DNA of 46,705 nucleotides from Planctomycetota bacterium (GTDB taxonomy: Bacteria > Planctomycetota > Planctomycetia > Gemmatales > Gemmataceae). The notes beneath the pieces were generated by a model that ran no database searches, was not told the origin of the DNA, and saw only the letters and a program-made list of their open reading frames with translations. Below are positions 24,491 through 33,612 of the stretch, piece by piece. Location of the stretch: NCBI GenBank assembly GCA_016177925.1, contig JACOUH010000174.1:1-46705 (forward strand), read 5' to 3'. A program made the position numbers and the translations under genes. Positions within the stretch are counted from its first letter, which is position 1. The number at the start of each line of letters is the position of its first letter.

Positions 24491-26680
24491 ATGAAAAAAC
24501 TGAACGTGCAACAGCTCCTGCTTGAGAAGGGCGAGCGCATCGGGCTGTGTGTGGCGGGCGGGCTCGCATTCCTCTTGCTCGTGCTGACGTTGTTCCTACC
24601 CGGCAAGGGCCTGTTCAGCGGCACCGCCTCCGGCCACTCCGAGGAGCTGACAAAGGAAACCGTCGCCGTGAAGAGCAAGCACAGCGAGGCGAAGCCCACC
24701 GAATCGGACAAGCCGGGTTCCCTCAAGGACGCGACCGCCGAGTTCCAGGTGCGCTTCGTCGATCCCGACCTCTTCCGGGCCTTCGCTATGTTCTTCCGCC
24801 CGCCGACCAAGGACACCAAACGCCAGAAGCCGACCATCCTCGTTCCGGACGAGGTCCAAGTGGCCGTGATTCGTGGTCAGTTCCCGGCCCTGCAATTTCA
24901 AACCGACGAAAGTGGAAAGATCATCGGTGTCCTGGTGGTGGTCGACGAAAAGAGCGAGTCGAGCGACGCCAATTCGTCGGGGAGCAGCAGATTGCAAGGC
25001 AATCAGATCACTCAGTCGGGCGCGGGCAGCTCCAACAACATGAATAACCAGTTCTCAAGGTACAACTTGCAGTACAGGAGGTTCACCCCTCCAAAGCCGC
25101 GCATCAAGATCGAGATGCGCCCCATCAACGAGATTGGCGGCAAGAAGCCCGCCGTCGGCGCCTTGCCGGCGCGCATCGCCGTCATCGTGGCCAGCTTCCC
25201 TTACAAGCAGCAGATTGAGGAGTTCAAGCGCGCCCTGCACAAAACCAGCGCGGGCGAGGTGCTGACCGAGCACGGCCGCGGCGACAAGGGCAAGCCCTTT
25301 AAGTCGTTCGAGTTCAACGGCGTTGAGGTCGAGCGCATGACCCTCAAGGACGACGGCAGCGAGGGAGCGTGGGAGCCGCTCGACGTCGAAAAGGATTTCA
25401 AACAGTTCGTCATCCGCACCAACAAGAGCCTGGAGAAGGAGAACGACGACCCGCAGTTCAAGCAGATCTTGGAGGCCAGCAAGAAACTGGTCATGCGCGT
25501 GCCGGCCCAGTTGCCCGAGGACCTGAAGAAACCCGAGGCCAAATCAGCAGACCGGAAGGCGCCGGACCTGGTCGCGAACCTGAAGAACATTCAAGCCTCC
25601 CTGGCCAAGCTGAAAGAGTCGAAAACCCAGGAGGTTACCCCACCGCCGACCATAGCGAGCGATGAATTCAGTGCTTACGACGTCGACGGGGGTGCGGGAA
25701 CGGGCAAGACCAACCCGGCCACAGCCTTCAACCCCACGGACTCGGGGAGCGGGTTCGGCAGCTTCCAGGTCAATTCCGATTGGGCGAAGAAGAACGACGA
25801 CACGCCGCTGGAGCACTGCCTGGTGCGCTTCGTCGACGTCACCCTGGAGGCCGGCAAGATCTACAAGTATCGGTTCAAGGTCAAGATGATGAACCCGAAC
25901 TATTCGCCCGTGCCGAGCGAGCGCAAGGACACCTACCAGCATTTCGCCAAGGACAAGGTGCTCACGTCGCAGGGCTGGGCGTACACGGGCCTGGTGAGTG
26001 TGCCGCCCGATCAGTACGTCTACGCGCTGAACCTGCCGGAGTTTGGGTTGAAGTTGAACACCGAGATGAGGAAGCAGGAGCCCTGGCGCTGGAACTTCTA
26101 CTATCCGCCAGGACAGGACAGGAACCACGCCGCGGTGCAGATCCATCGTTGGGTCGATAGCTACTCTCCCGAGCCGACGAAGGCGTCCGACCAAAACGTC
26201 AAGGCCGTGGGCGAGTGGCTGGTGGCCGCTCGCATTCTCGTCCAGCGCGGCGAGTTTGTCCGCGACCCCGAATACAAGGTCCCCGTGCCCATCAAGCCGA
26301 CCGACCTGCTCGAGCACGAACTCGACAGCATCACGAAAGCGACGCGCAGCCAGGACAAGACCCTGATGCCCGTCGACTTCGGAGACGAGACGCTGCTGGT
26401 CGACTTCGAGGGTGGTCAAGAGGGCTACACCAAGACCGAAGGCAGTGACGAAACGGCCAAGTCGGTGCCCGTCACCGACCAGTGCGCGGTCGAACTGCTG
26501 ATGATGCGCCCCGATGGGAAGATGATCGCCCGCAATAGCCTCACCGATAGCGACACGGAGAACAGTCCGCTCGCGAAGGAGCGAGTGAAACGCGCGGAGG
26601 CCTTCACGGCCCGGATCGAGAAGCTGCGGGGGCGAGGGCCCAAGACCGAGAACGACCCGCTCAAAGGGAACCCGAAATGA
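24491..26680 (+). CDS. Second single-pass membrane protein in the PilM-like operon
   Basis: ATG 24491 has AAGGA upstream, 36 bp after the previous stop. The 729-residue product has one membrane helix at about residues 16-38 ('GLCVAGGLAFLLLVLTLFLP') followed by a large exported part with 'FPALQFQTDESGKIIGVLVV', 'CLVRFVDVTLEAGKIYKYRF' and a charged end. No family recognised. Similar start architecture to the preceding gene suggests both are inner-membrane partners of the PilM-like protein. A strong terminator lies 30 bp downstream and ends the operon. Confidence 0.75.
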   Translation: MKKLNVQQLLLEKGERIGLCVAGGLAFLLLVLTLFLPGKGLFSGTASGHSEELTKETVAVKSKHSEAKPTESDKPGSLKDATAEFQVRFVDPDLFRAFAMFFRPPTKDTKRQKPTILVPDEVQVAVIRGQFPALQFQTDESGKIIGVLVVVDEKSESSDANSSGSSRLQGNQITQSGAGSSNNMNNQFSRYNLQYRRFTPPKPRIKIEMRPINEIGGKKPAVGALPARIAVIVASFPYKQQIEEFKRALHKTSAGEVLTEHGRGDKGKPFKSFEFNGVEVERMTLKDDGSEGAWEPLDVEKDFKQFVIRTNKSLEKENDDPQFKQILEASKKLVMRVPAQLPEDLKKPEAKSADRKAPDLVANLKNIQASLAKLKESKTQEVTPPPTIASDEFSAYDVDGGAGTGKTNPATAFNPTDSGSGFGSFQVNSDWAKKNDDTPLEHCLVRFVDVTLEAGKIYKYRFKVKMMNPNYSPVPSERKDTYQHFAKDKVLTSQGWAYTGLVSVPPDQYVYALNLPEFGLKLNTEMRKQEPWRWNFYYPPGQDRNHAAVQIHRWVDSYSPEPTKASDQNVKAVGEWLVAARILVQRGEFVRDPEYKVPVPIKPTDLLEHELDSITKATRSQDKTLMPVDFGDETLLVDFEGGQEGYTKTEGSDETAKSVPVTDQCAVELLMMRPDGKMIARNSLTDSDTENSPLAKERVKRAEAFTARIEKLRGRGPKTENDPLKGNPK

Positions 26681-26710
26681 TCCTTTGACCGGGCGACGAA
26701 CTCCTCTGTG

Positions 26711-26743
26711 GCCCACGGGCAGCCTGTGCCCGTGGGCTTTTTT
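26711..26743 (+). terminator. Rho-independent terminator of the PilM-like operon
   Basis: A perfect 11-bp stem (26711-26721 with 26727-26737), a 5-nt loop and six T (26738-26743). This is a textbook intrinsic terminator. Confidence 0.93.
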
Positions 26744-26793
26744 CGTTCCCGCCTCTACACTGACGAGGGTGAGCGAACCGGAGAGCGCGCGGG

Positions 26794-27753
26794 ATGGGAC
26801 CGGCAAGTTATCTTCTGCGTCTGACCGAACGACTGGCCGGGGCCGTGTCGCGGCTGTCGTCCCCGACGCGGGCCCGTCACAGCGCTTACCTCCGGAGCAG
26901 GCAGAATCCCGATGGGGGCTTCTCCGGTCGCGAGGGCGGCTCCGACCTCTACTACACCGGCTTCGCCCTGCGCGGGCTGGCACTCCTCGATGCCCTGGCG
27001 CCGGAGGTCGTTGGGCCGGCGGCCGACTTCCTGCGCGAAAGCCTGACGCGGCAGGCGAGTGTCGTCGACTTCTACTCGCTCTTGTACGCCTGTCTGCTGG
27101 TGCAGGCGTCGGGTGGTCCGGACGTCCTGGCCAACAGCCCGCCGGATTGGCCCGATCGCGTCGCGGCAACCTTGGAAACCTTTCGGACCGCGGACGGCGG
27201 TTATGCCAAGGTGGCCGGCAACGCGGCGGGTAGTACCTATCATACGTTCCTGGTCGGCCTTTGTTACGAGCTGCTCGGCCGCTCGCTGCCGCGTTCCGAG
27301 GAGGTGGCCAAGTTCGTCTTGTCACGGCGGCGCGAGGACGGCGGCTTCGTCGAGATCGCGCCAATGCGGCGCAGCGGGACGAACCCGACCGCGGCGGCCG
27401 TCGGCCTGTTCCAGCTTCTGGAGCAGGACAGCAGCGTATCGGCGCTGACGCCGGAGCTGCGTGCGGGCGTAGTGGCGTTCCTGGAAGAGATGCCATCCTT
27501 CGAGGGGGGCATGCGGGCCAACGCCCGTGCGCCGCTGGCCGACCTGCTGTCGACCTTCACGGCGACATGGACGCTGGACCAGCTTGGCGCCCTGGATCGC
27601 ATCGACACATCAGCGGCGCTAAGCTTCGCGTGCTCGGTCGAGACCGAGACGGGTGGCTTCCACGGCGGGCTGTGGGACGAAGCCGTCGACGTTGAATACA
27701 CTTTCTACGGGCTTGGCGTGCTGGCGCTGCTGAGCGAACTCCCCGCCTATTAA
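26794..27753 (+). CDS. Prenyltransferase/squalene-cyclase-repeat protein
   Basis: The 319-residue product has repeated alpha-alpha barrel motifs: 'YLRSRQNPDGGFSGREGG', 'FRTADGGYAKVAGN', 'FVLSRRREDGGFVEIAPM', 'SVETETGGFHGGLWDE' and 'DVEYTFYGLGVLALL'. These are the QxxDGGF-type repeats of the prenyltransferase and squalene oxidase repeat superfamily, closest in feel to the beta subunit of protein geranylgeranyltransferase. There is no signal peptide. Planctomycetes commonly encode such proteins, but bacterial substrates are unknown. ATG 26794 has GGAGAG upstream. It is transcribed alone between a terminator and a palindromic repeat. Confidence 0.8.
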   Translation: MGPASYLLRLTERLAGAVSRLSSPTRARHSAYLRSRQNPDGGFSGREGGSDLYYTGFALRGLALLDALAPEVVGPAADFLRESLTRQASVVDFYSLLYACLLVQASGGPDVLANSPPDWPDRVAATLETFRTADGGYAKVAGNAAGSTYHTFLVGLCYELLGRSLPRSEEVAKFVLSRRREDGGFVEIAPMRRSGTNPTAAAVGLFQLLEQDSSVSALTPELRAGVVAFLEEMPSFEGGMRANARAPLADLLSTFTATWTLDQLGALDRIDTSAALSFACSVETETGGFHGGLWDEAVDVEYTFYGLGVLALLSELPAY

Positions 27754-27804
27754 CCCGAAGCGCTAGCGAGGAACAGGTCATCCCTCGCTCGCGCTTCGGG
27801 TTAA
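27750..27804. repeat. 22-bp hairpin of the TTAGCCCGA family (TTAACCCGAAG variant)
   Basis: Arms 27750-27771 and 27783-27804 are reverse complements with a single mismatch and an 11-nt loop. The arm overlaps the stop codon of the prenyltransferase-like gene. It is the same design as the hairpin at 19690-19744. Confidence 0.85.
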
Positions 27805-27835
27805 TATGCGGAGCTGGTCCGGACATCCCACCGCG

Positions 27836-28248
27836 ATGCTATTGCAAATCGAACACCTGAGCAAGGACTACCCCACCCGCAGCGGTCCGCTGAGCGTACT
27901 CCGTGACGTCAACCTCGAGTTCGAGCGCGGCGAGGCGGTCGTCGTCATGGGACCGTCGGGATCGGGCAAGAGTACCTTCCTCTACGTCGTCGGCACCCTC
28001 GAGCCGCCCACGTCGGGGACCGTCCGCCTCGACGGCAAGCACGTCCCGTCCTGCTCCTGGCCGACGAGCCGACGGGCAACCTCGACCGCCACACCGCGCG
28101 CGCCGTGGGCGAGCTGCTGCTCGAGCTGCACCGGGAACAGCAGACCATCCTGATCGTCGTGACCCACAGCGCCGAGCTGGCCGCCCTGTTTCCGCGCCGG
28201 CTCGAAGTCCTCGACGGCAGCCTGCGGCCGGCAGGAGGGACGGCATGA
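27836..28248 (+). pseudogene. MacB/LolD-type ABC ATPase with internal deletion and frame change
   Basis: From ATG 27836 the frame reads 'LLQIEHLSKDYPTRSGPLSV', '[20 protein letters not shown]' (Walker A) and '[11 protein letters not shown]', then goes out of frame. Another frame from about 28044 gives '[20 protein letters not shown]' (Walker B and D-loop), '[20 protein letters not shown]' (H-loop) and stops at 28248. The Q-loop and the LSGGE signature, about 80-90 residues normally between these parts, are missing. This points to an out-of-frame deletion of roughly 240-260 bp at about 28040-28045. The stop overlaps the permease ATG. Assembly collapse is the alternative explanation. Confidence 0.75.
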
Positions 28249-31200
28249 CCTTCGCACGGCTGCTCTGGCGAAACCTGCTCTACCACCGTCGCGGCAACCT
28301 CGCCGTGCTCCTGGGCGTGGCGGTCGGGACAGCGGTACTGGTCGGGGCACTGCTGGTCGGCGACTCGCTGCGCGGCAGCCTGCGTGTACTGGCCCTGCGC
28401 CGTCTCGGCTGGGTCGATCAGGCGATGGTCCTGCCCCGCTTCTTCCGCGAGGACCTGGCGAAGGACCTGCAAGACGCTGGTGCCGCGGAGCACGTCTGTC
28501 CCGCCCTCCTTTTGCAGGGCAGCGTCAGCAAGTTTGCTGCCAGCCGTCCGCCGCGCAGCGCCAACAAGGTCACTGTCTATGGGGTCGACGAACGCTTCCT
28601 CGCCGGCGACGGGAACTGGCTCAGCAAGCCGGGCTCGGCAGAGGCGATCGTCTACCTCAATGTGCCCCTGACGCGCGCGCTCGAAGCCGCCGACGGGGAC
28701 GAGGTCGTGCTGCACTTGCAGAAAGACGCCTCCGTACCGCGCGAGACGCTTCTGGGCCGGCGCGATGCCAGCGCCGTCGAGCAGAACCTGACGCTGCGGG
28801 CAAAAGTGCTGCCCGACAACGCCCCTGGATCGCAGTTCACTCTGATGCCGAGCCCGCAAGCGCCGCGCAACGCCTTCGTCCCGCTCGCGCTGTTACAGGA
28901 CAAGCTGGACCTCAAAAACCGGGTAAATGGATTACTGGTCGGCGGTGCCCGCGACGACTTGCAGGAGCAGCTGCACCGTCACCTGAAGCTGGCTGACTGG
29001 GAACTACAGGTCGTCGATCCGCGGCAGCGGCGGGGGACGGCCACCATCCTGCCGGACTATTTCAGCCTGGAGAGTCGGCGCCTGGTGCTGGAGCCGGCCG
29101 TCGCAGCCGCTGTTGGCAGGGCGCCCCGCCTGAAAGCATCGCCCACGCTCGTCTACATGATTAACAACATCGCCGATGAGCGTAGCCAGCTTGGCGCCGC
29201 TGTCTCGCTTCTGCCAGCCGACCCACTGCCGTTTGCGCGTGCCTGGTCCGCCTACTATGGGCCGGTGCAGGTGCCCTATTCCGTGGTCGCCGCCGTCGAC
29301 CTGGCCGCCCCTGGCGCGGTGGAAGAAGCCCTTCGCGGGGCGGTGAAGGAACTGAAAGACGACGAGCTGGTCCTCGTCAAGTGGCCGGGCTCGCCGCTGA
29401 AAGCGCGTCCGGGCGATGCTGTGACGCTGACCTGGTTCCGGCCGCAGCACGGCGGGGCCGTCGAGGAGGAAACAAAGCGTTTCCGGGTGGCGGCTGTTGT
29501 CAAGCTGGAAGGCGCCCTCGCCGATGCGTACTTGACCCCCCAGGTGCGCGGCATCACGGACGTGCGCAGCTACCGCGAGTGGGACCCGCCGTTCCCGTTC
29601 GACCGCAGCCGCATCCGTCCCGGTGACGAGAATGAGCGATTCTGGACCGCCTACCGCACCACACCGAAGGCTTACCTGAGCCTGCACGCCGGGCAGGAAT
29701 TGTGGCGCAGCCGCTTTGGCGACCTCACCTCGATACGCATCCAGCCACCGCAAGGGGACAACCCCCTGCGGACGGTCGAAGAGCAGCTCGCCGCTCAATT
29801 GAACCCTTCACAGGGAGGTTTCCTCTTCGAGAAGGTCAAGGAGAATGCCCTCGCCGCAAGTCGCGGCGGCGGCTTCGACTTCGCCCTGTTGTTCCTCGGC
29901 TTCAGCTTCTTTCTGATTGCGTCGGCCCTGCTGCTGGTCGGCCTGCTGTTCCGGCTCAACCTCGATCGCCGCGCCGGGCAGGTCGGCGTGCTGTTCGCCT
30001 CGGGGTTCACGCAACGAACGGTCCGTAATCTCTTCCTTGCGGAAGGAGCCATGCTGGCGCTGCTCGGCGGTATGGTCGGGGCGGCGGCTGCCGTCCTCTA
30101 CGCGGACTTCCTGCTAGGCCGGCTGCGCGTCTGGTGGCCGGGCGGACTGGAGGAGGCCGTCCTGCGGCTGCACGTCACGCCGGAGAGTTTGCTGCTCGGC
30201 TACGCGGCGGCGGTGGCGGTGAGCGCTCTGACGGTAGCGTGGGCGGTGCGCGTCCTGGGCCGCATTCCGCCGCGAGCGCTGCTGCAAGGACAGACGACCG
30301 ACGAGCAGCAGCCGGTCGCGGTCCCGCAGTCGCGCGGGGGGCAGCGCGTGGCCGTCGTGTCGCTGGTTGGGGCGGTCGCCTGCCTGGCGGCGGGGTTCTT
30401 CGTCAAGAACCCCGAGGCGCAGGCGGGGAGCTTCTTCGGCAGCGGCATGCTGCTGCTGGCCGCGGGACTGGCGGGCCTGACGACGTGGATGGGCGGCACC
30501 CGGCACGCGACGGTGAGCGGACACGGGGCCGGCGCCGTCGCTCGCCTCGGTGTCCGCAATGCGGCCCGTCATCCGGTGCGCAGCCTGCTGACCGCCGGCC
30601 TGCTGGCGTCGGCGGCGTTCCTGCTGGTCGGCGTCGAGTCGTTCCGCCGCAGCGCCGGCGCGGACTACCTGCACCGCGACTCGGGCAGCGGCGGGTTCGC
30701 CCTCTTGGCCGAGTCCGACCTGCCTGTCTACGTCGATCTCAACAGCGAGCGCGGCCGCGATGAATTGATCGACAAATTAGAGTCGCAATGGGAACAGCAG
30801 GGCGTAGGGAAGGAATCGCTGCGGCAGAAGAAGGAGCACGCCCGTGCGGTCCTGCGCGAGGCGACGTTCTACGCATTCCGCGTGCGGGCCGGCGATGATG
30901 CGAGCTGTCTCAACCTCTACCAGCCGCGCCGCCCGCGTATCCTGGGAGTCCCCGCGTCGCTGATCGACGAGGATGGTTTCGCCTTCGCCGGGGTGTCCGG
31001 CAAACCCGACAACCCGTGGGACCTTCTCAGGGGTGATGCCGAAGAGGGGGTGCCGGTGTTCGGCGAGCAGAACACCGTGACCTGGATGCTGAAGAGCGGC
31101 CTGGGCGGCACCGTCGAGGTGCCCAATTGGCAGGGGGCGGCACGACAACTGCGGATCGCCGGACTGCTGCACGACAGCGTCTTTCAGAGCGGACTGCTGA

Positions 31201-31793
31201 TGTCCGAAAAGCACTTCCTCGACCTGTTTCCCGACGCACAGGGATACAATTTCTTTTTGCTCCGCGTCCCGCCGGAGCGCGAGGCGGAGGTGAAGGAACT
31301 GCTCGAGGCGGCGCTGGTCGATCGCGGCTTCGAGGTGACGTCGACGGCCGAGCGGCTGGAGGCGTACCTGGCAGTCGAGAACATGTACCTGTCAACGTTC
31401 CAGGCGCTGGGCGGGATGGGGCTGCTGCTCGGGACGCTTGGCCTGGCGGTGGTGCTGCTGCGGAGCGTGTGGGAGCGGCGCGGCGAGTTAGCGCTGTTGC
31501 GAGCGCTGGGCTATCGGCGCAGAACGCTGGGCTGGCTGGTCCTGGCCGAGAATAGCTTCCTCTTGCTGCTGGGACTGGGGCTGGGGACGCTGGCGGCGCT
31601 GTGTTCGGTATCGCCGCACCTTGTCGTCGCCGGCGGGTCGGTGGCGTGGGGGAACCTGGTCGGGATGCTGGGCTTGGCGCTGGTGGTGGGCCTGGCGGCC
31701 TCGGCGGCAGCGACCGCCGCGACCACCCGGGCCGCCCTGATCCCCGCCCTGCGCCGGGCGAATACGAACGGAGATACAACGGATGAAGAATGA
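28245..31793 (+). CDS. Large FtsX/MacB-type ABC transporter permease
   Basis: ATG 28245 overlaps the ATPase stop (ATGA). The 1182-residue product has an N-terminal helix ('[20 protein letters not shown]') and a large exported region, then FtsX-type membrane blocks: '[20 protein letters not shown]', '[20 protein letters not shown]', '[20 protein letters not shown]' and near the end '[20 protein letters not shown]'. Two FtsX domains in one chain are typical of lipoprotein- or macrolide-type exporters with duplicated halves. The partner ATPase appears broken, so an ATPase from elsewhere would be needed. Confidence 0.85.
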   Translation: MTFARLLWRNLLYHRRGNLAVLLGVAVGTAVLVGALLVGDSLRGSLRVLALRRLGWVDQAMVLPRFFREDLAKDLQDAGAAEHVCPALLLQGSVSKFAASRPPRSANKVTVYGVDERFLAGDGNWLSKPGSAEAIVYLNVPLTRALEAADGDEVVLHLQKDASVPRETLLGRRDASAVEQNLTLRAKVLPDNAPGSQFTLMPSPQAPRNAFVPLALLQDKLDLKNRVNGLLVGGARDDLQEQLHRHLKLADWELQVVDPRQRRGTATILPDYFSLESRRLVLEPAVAAAVGRAPRLKASPTLVYMINNIADERSQLGAAVSLLPADPLPFARAWSAYYGPVQVPYSVVAAVDLAAPGAVEEALRGAVKELKDDELVLVKWPGSPLKARPGDAVTLTWFRPQHGGAVEEETKRFRVAAVVKLEGALADAYLTPQVRGITDVRSYREWDPPFPFDRSRIRPGDENERFWTAYRTTPKAYLSLHAGQELWRSRFGDLTSIRIQPPQGDNPLRTVEEQLAAQLNPSQGGFLFEKVKENALAASRGGGFDFALLFLGFSFFLIASALLLVGLLFRLNLDRRAGQVGVLFASGFTQRTVRNLFLAEGAMLALLGGMVGAAAAVLYADFLLGRLRVWWPGGLEEAVLRLHVTPESLLLGYAAAVAVSALTVAWAVRVLGRIPPRALLQGQTTDEQQPVAVPQSRGGQRVAVVSLVGAVACLAAGFFVKNPEAQAGSFFGSGMLLLAAGLAGLTTWMGGTRHATVSGHGAGAVARLGVRNAARHPVRSLLTAGLLASAAFLLVGVESFRRSAGADYLHRDSGSGGFALLAESDLPVYVDLNSERGRDELIDKLESQWEQQGVGKESLRQKKEHARAVLREATFYAFRVRAGDDASCLNLYQPRRPRILGVPASLIDEDGFAFAGVSGKPDNPWDLLRGDAEEGVPVFGEQNTVTWMLKSGLGGTVEVPNWQGAARQLRIAGLLHDSVFQSGLLMSEKHFLDLFPDAQGYNFFLLRVPPEREAEVKELLEAALVDRGFEVTSTAERLEAYLAVENMYLSTFQALGGMGLLLGTLGLAVVLLRSVWERRGELALLRALGYRRRTLGWLVLAENSFLLLLGLGLGTLAALCSVSPHLVVAGGSVAWGNLVGMLGLALVVGLAASAAATAATTRAALIPALRRANTNGDTTDEE

Positions 31794-32373
31794 ATGGTTA
31801 CTGTACGTCGCCCTGGCCGGCCTGTCGTGGGGCACCTACGTGCCGCTGATCTTCTATGGCGGTAACCAGCTGGGCAAGCCGCCGGGCAGCCGGCTGATGG
31901 CGATCCTGTGCGTCGGGGTTGCCTACTTCATTCTCGCCGTGGCCATCCCGCTGGCGTTCTTCCTGTCGCGGCAGGTGGAGTGGCCCAGTGTGAAGACCAC
32001 GGGCCTCGTCTTTTCAGGGATGGCGGGTGTTGCCGGGGCGGTCGGGGCGCTGTGCGTGATTTTCGCCACGTCGTCGGCCACCGCGCAGGCCCGGGCCGAG
32101 GGCGTCGACATCAACACTTACAAGTTATACATCGCCCCGTTGATCTTCGGGCTGGCGCCGGTGATCAACACGCTGGTCAGCTCACTCTGGCATCCCGACC
32201 AGGAGAGGTCCTTCCACTTCGACCCACCGGGCTGGAAACTGTGGGTCGGCATCGTCCTGATCAGTATCGGGGCGGGCCTGGTGCTATTCTCAAAGGAGGA
32301 GGCGGAGGCCGCGAAGTCCAGCTCCAAGAAGCCGGCAACCGCTCCGATCGCCAGCCGGGAGCCGAGGCCATGA
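31783..32373 (+). CDS. Small five-helix membrane protein (EamA/DMT-like)
   Basis: The start overlaps the permease end by 11 bp and has GGAGA upstream. The 196-residue product has about five membrane segments: 'WLLYVALAGLSWGTYVPLIF', 'AILCVGVAYFILAVAIPLAF', 'LVFSGMAGVAGAVGALCVIF', 'LYIAPLIFGLAPVINTLVSS' and 'LWVGIVLISIGAGLVLFSKE'. The length and helix spacing recall half of a drug/metabolite transporter. The substrate is unknown. Tight overlaps place it in the ABC permease operon. Confidence 0.75.
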   Translation: MKNEWLLYVALAGLSWGTYVPLIFYGGNQLGKPPGSRLMAILCVGVAYFILAVAIPLAFFLSRQVEWPSVKTTGLVFSGMAGVAGAVGALCVIFATSSATAQARAEGVDINTYKLYIAPLIFGLAPVINTLVSSLWHPDQERSFHFDPPGWKLWVGIVLISIGAGLVLFSKEEAEAAKSSSKKPATAPIASREPRP

Positions 32374-32756
32374 CCCCCACGGACGCCGCGGAACGGCTGA
32401 ACGTGCTTCTTGCCCACGCCTGGATGGTGCGGACCTTCCTCAAGCACGCCGACGAGATTCAGGAGGACGAGGAGATGCTCGACGTGCCCCGCACCCTGTT
32501 CGACTCGATCCGCGCCGTCGAGCCGGCCCGCGAGCGCGGCGACACGAAGGAGTACCTGCGCCGTCTGCAAGGGAAGCTGCCAAAACTGCGCCGAGTCGCG
32601 GACTTCTTCGCCCGGGAATATCGCCGGGCCAGCACGCACACCAACTTCGAGATGGCGGCGCTGTCGCTGAGCGGCTGTGTCCGGCAAATCGAGGAGGTCC
32701 TGGCGTCCGTGAACCGCGAAACACCCGGGGCCAAGAAGGAAGAAGAATCCCACTGA
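32370..32756 (+). CDS. Small conserved helical protein
   Basis: The ATG overlaps the previous stop (ATGA at 32370-32373). The 128-residue product reads 'ERLNVLLAHAWMVRTFLKHA', 'DVPRTLFDSIRAVEP' and 'TNFEMAALSLSGCVRQIEEV', all helical, with no signal. It resembles conserved planctomycete proteins of unknown function. Translational coupling suggests a stoichiometric role with its operon neighbours. Confidence 0.75.
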   Translation: MTPTDAAERLNVLLAHAWMVRTFLKHADEIQEDEEMLDVPRTLFDSIRAVEPARERGDTKEYLRRLQGKLPKLRRVADFFAREYRRASTHTNFEMAALSLSGCVRQIEEVLASVNRETPGAKKEEESH

Positions 32757-32782
32757 CCATCCCGCTGGCGAGAATTCCTGCC

Positions 32783-33577
32783 ATGCCGCACCGCCCGCTC
32801 CGCTTCGCTACCTTCCTCGCCCCCAACCTGTTCGACGTCTACGCCTTTATCGTGCGTCGCGTCGGGCAACTGCTCGGCGTGCCGGCCGAACTGTCCCTCG
32901 GTGCCGACTACGCGCAGGCGGAGCACGCCGATGCAGCGTTCCTGTGCGGTCTCGCCTACGTCGAACTGGTCGAGCGCGGCTGTCCGCTCGAAGCGGTGGC
33001 CGCCCCGGTGCTGCATGGCCAGCGCTACGGCGGCCGGCCCGTCTACTATTCCGACGTCATCGTCCACCACGACAGTCCGTTCCGCTGCTTCGCCGACCTG
33101 CGCGGCCGCAGCTGGTCGTACAACGAGCCCTACTCACAGTCCGGTTACGGCATCACGCGCTACCGCCTCGTTGAATTGGGGGAGACGAACGGTTTCTTCG
33201 GTCGCGTGGTCGAGGCGGGCTGGCACGAGCGTTCGATCCGCCTGGTCTGTTCCGGCGAGGTTGACGCCACGGCCATCGACGCGCACGTGCTGGCGCTGAC
33301 CCTGCGTGATCTGCCGGACCTGGCCGGGCGCCTGCGCGTCATCGACAGCCTCGGCCCGTCGACCATTCAGCCGGTCGTCGTATCGCGGCGGTTGCCCGAA
33401 TACGTGCGGGCCGGCGTGCGTGCGGCCCTCCTGGGGCTGGCCGAAACCGTCGCCGACCGAGCGCAGCTAGCGCGGGGGTTCGTGGACCGCTTCGTCGCCG
33501 TCCGCGACGCCAGTTACGACGATCTGCGCCAGATGCGCGACGCCTGTCGCCGGGCCAACTTCCTGACTCTCCGCTGA
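32783..33577 (+). CDS. PhnD/SsuA-type substrate-binding-like protein without signal peptide
   Basis: The 264-residue product starts 'MPHRPLRFATFLAPNLFDVY' and has 'VYYSDVIVHHDSPFRCFADL', 'GRSWSYNEPYSQSGYGITRY' and 'GEVDATAIDAHVLALTL', the pattern of phosphate/phosphonate-type periplasmic binding proteins (PhnD family). No export signal is visible, so it may be cytoplasmic or act as an enzyme-like binder. It lies 26 bp after the preceding gene at the end of the operon. Confidence 0.75.
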   Translation: MPHRPLRFATFLAPNLFDVYAFIVRRVGQLLGVPAELSLGADYAQAEHADAAFLCGLAYVELVERGCPLEAVAAPVLHGQRYGGRPVYYSDVIVHHDSPFRCFADLRGRSWSYNEPYSQSGYGITRYRLVELGETNGFFGRVVEAGWHERSIRLVCSGEVDATAIDAHVLALTLRDLPDLAGRLRVIDSLGPSTIQPVVVSRRLPEYVRAGVRAALLGLAETVADRAQLARGFVDRFVAVRDASYDDLRQMRDACRRANFLTLR

Positions 33578-33612
33578 GGAACGGCGCGCCGCCGGGTGTC
33601 GCTGGCCCGAAA

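Noticed and set aside
25544-27496. A 650-codon minus-strand open frame spanning two plus-strand genes and a terminator
   Set aside because: It crosses an obvious intrinsic terminator and is Arg/Pro-rich without motifs; the plus-strand genes have good starts and domains.
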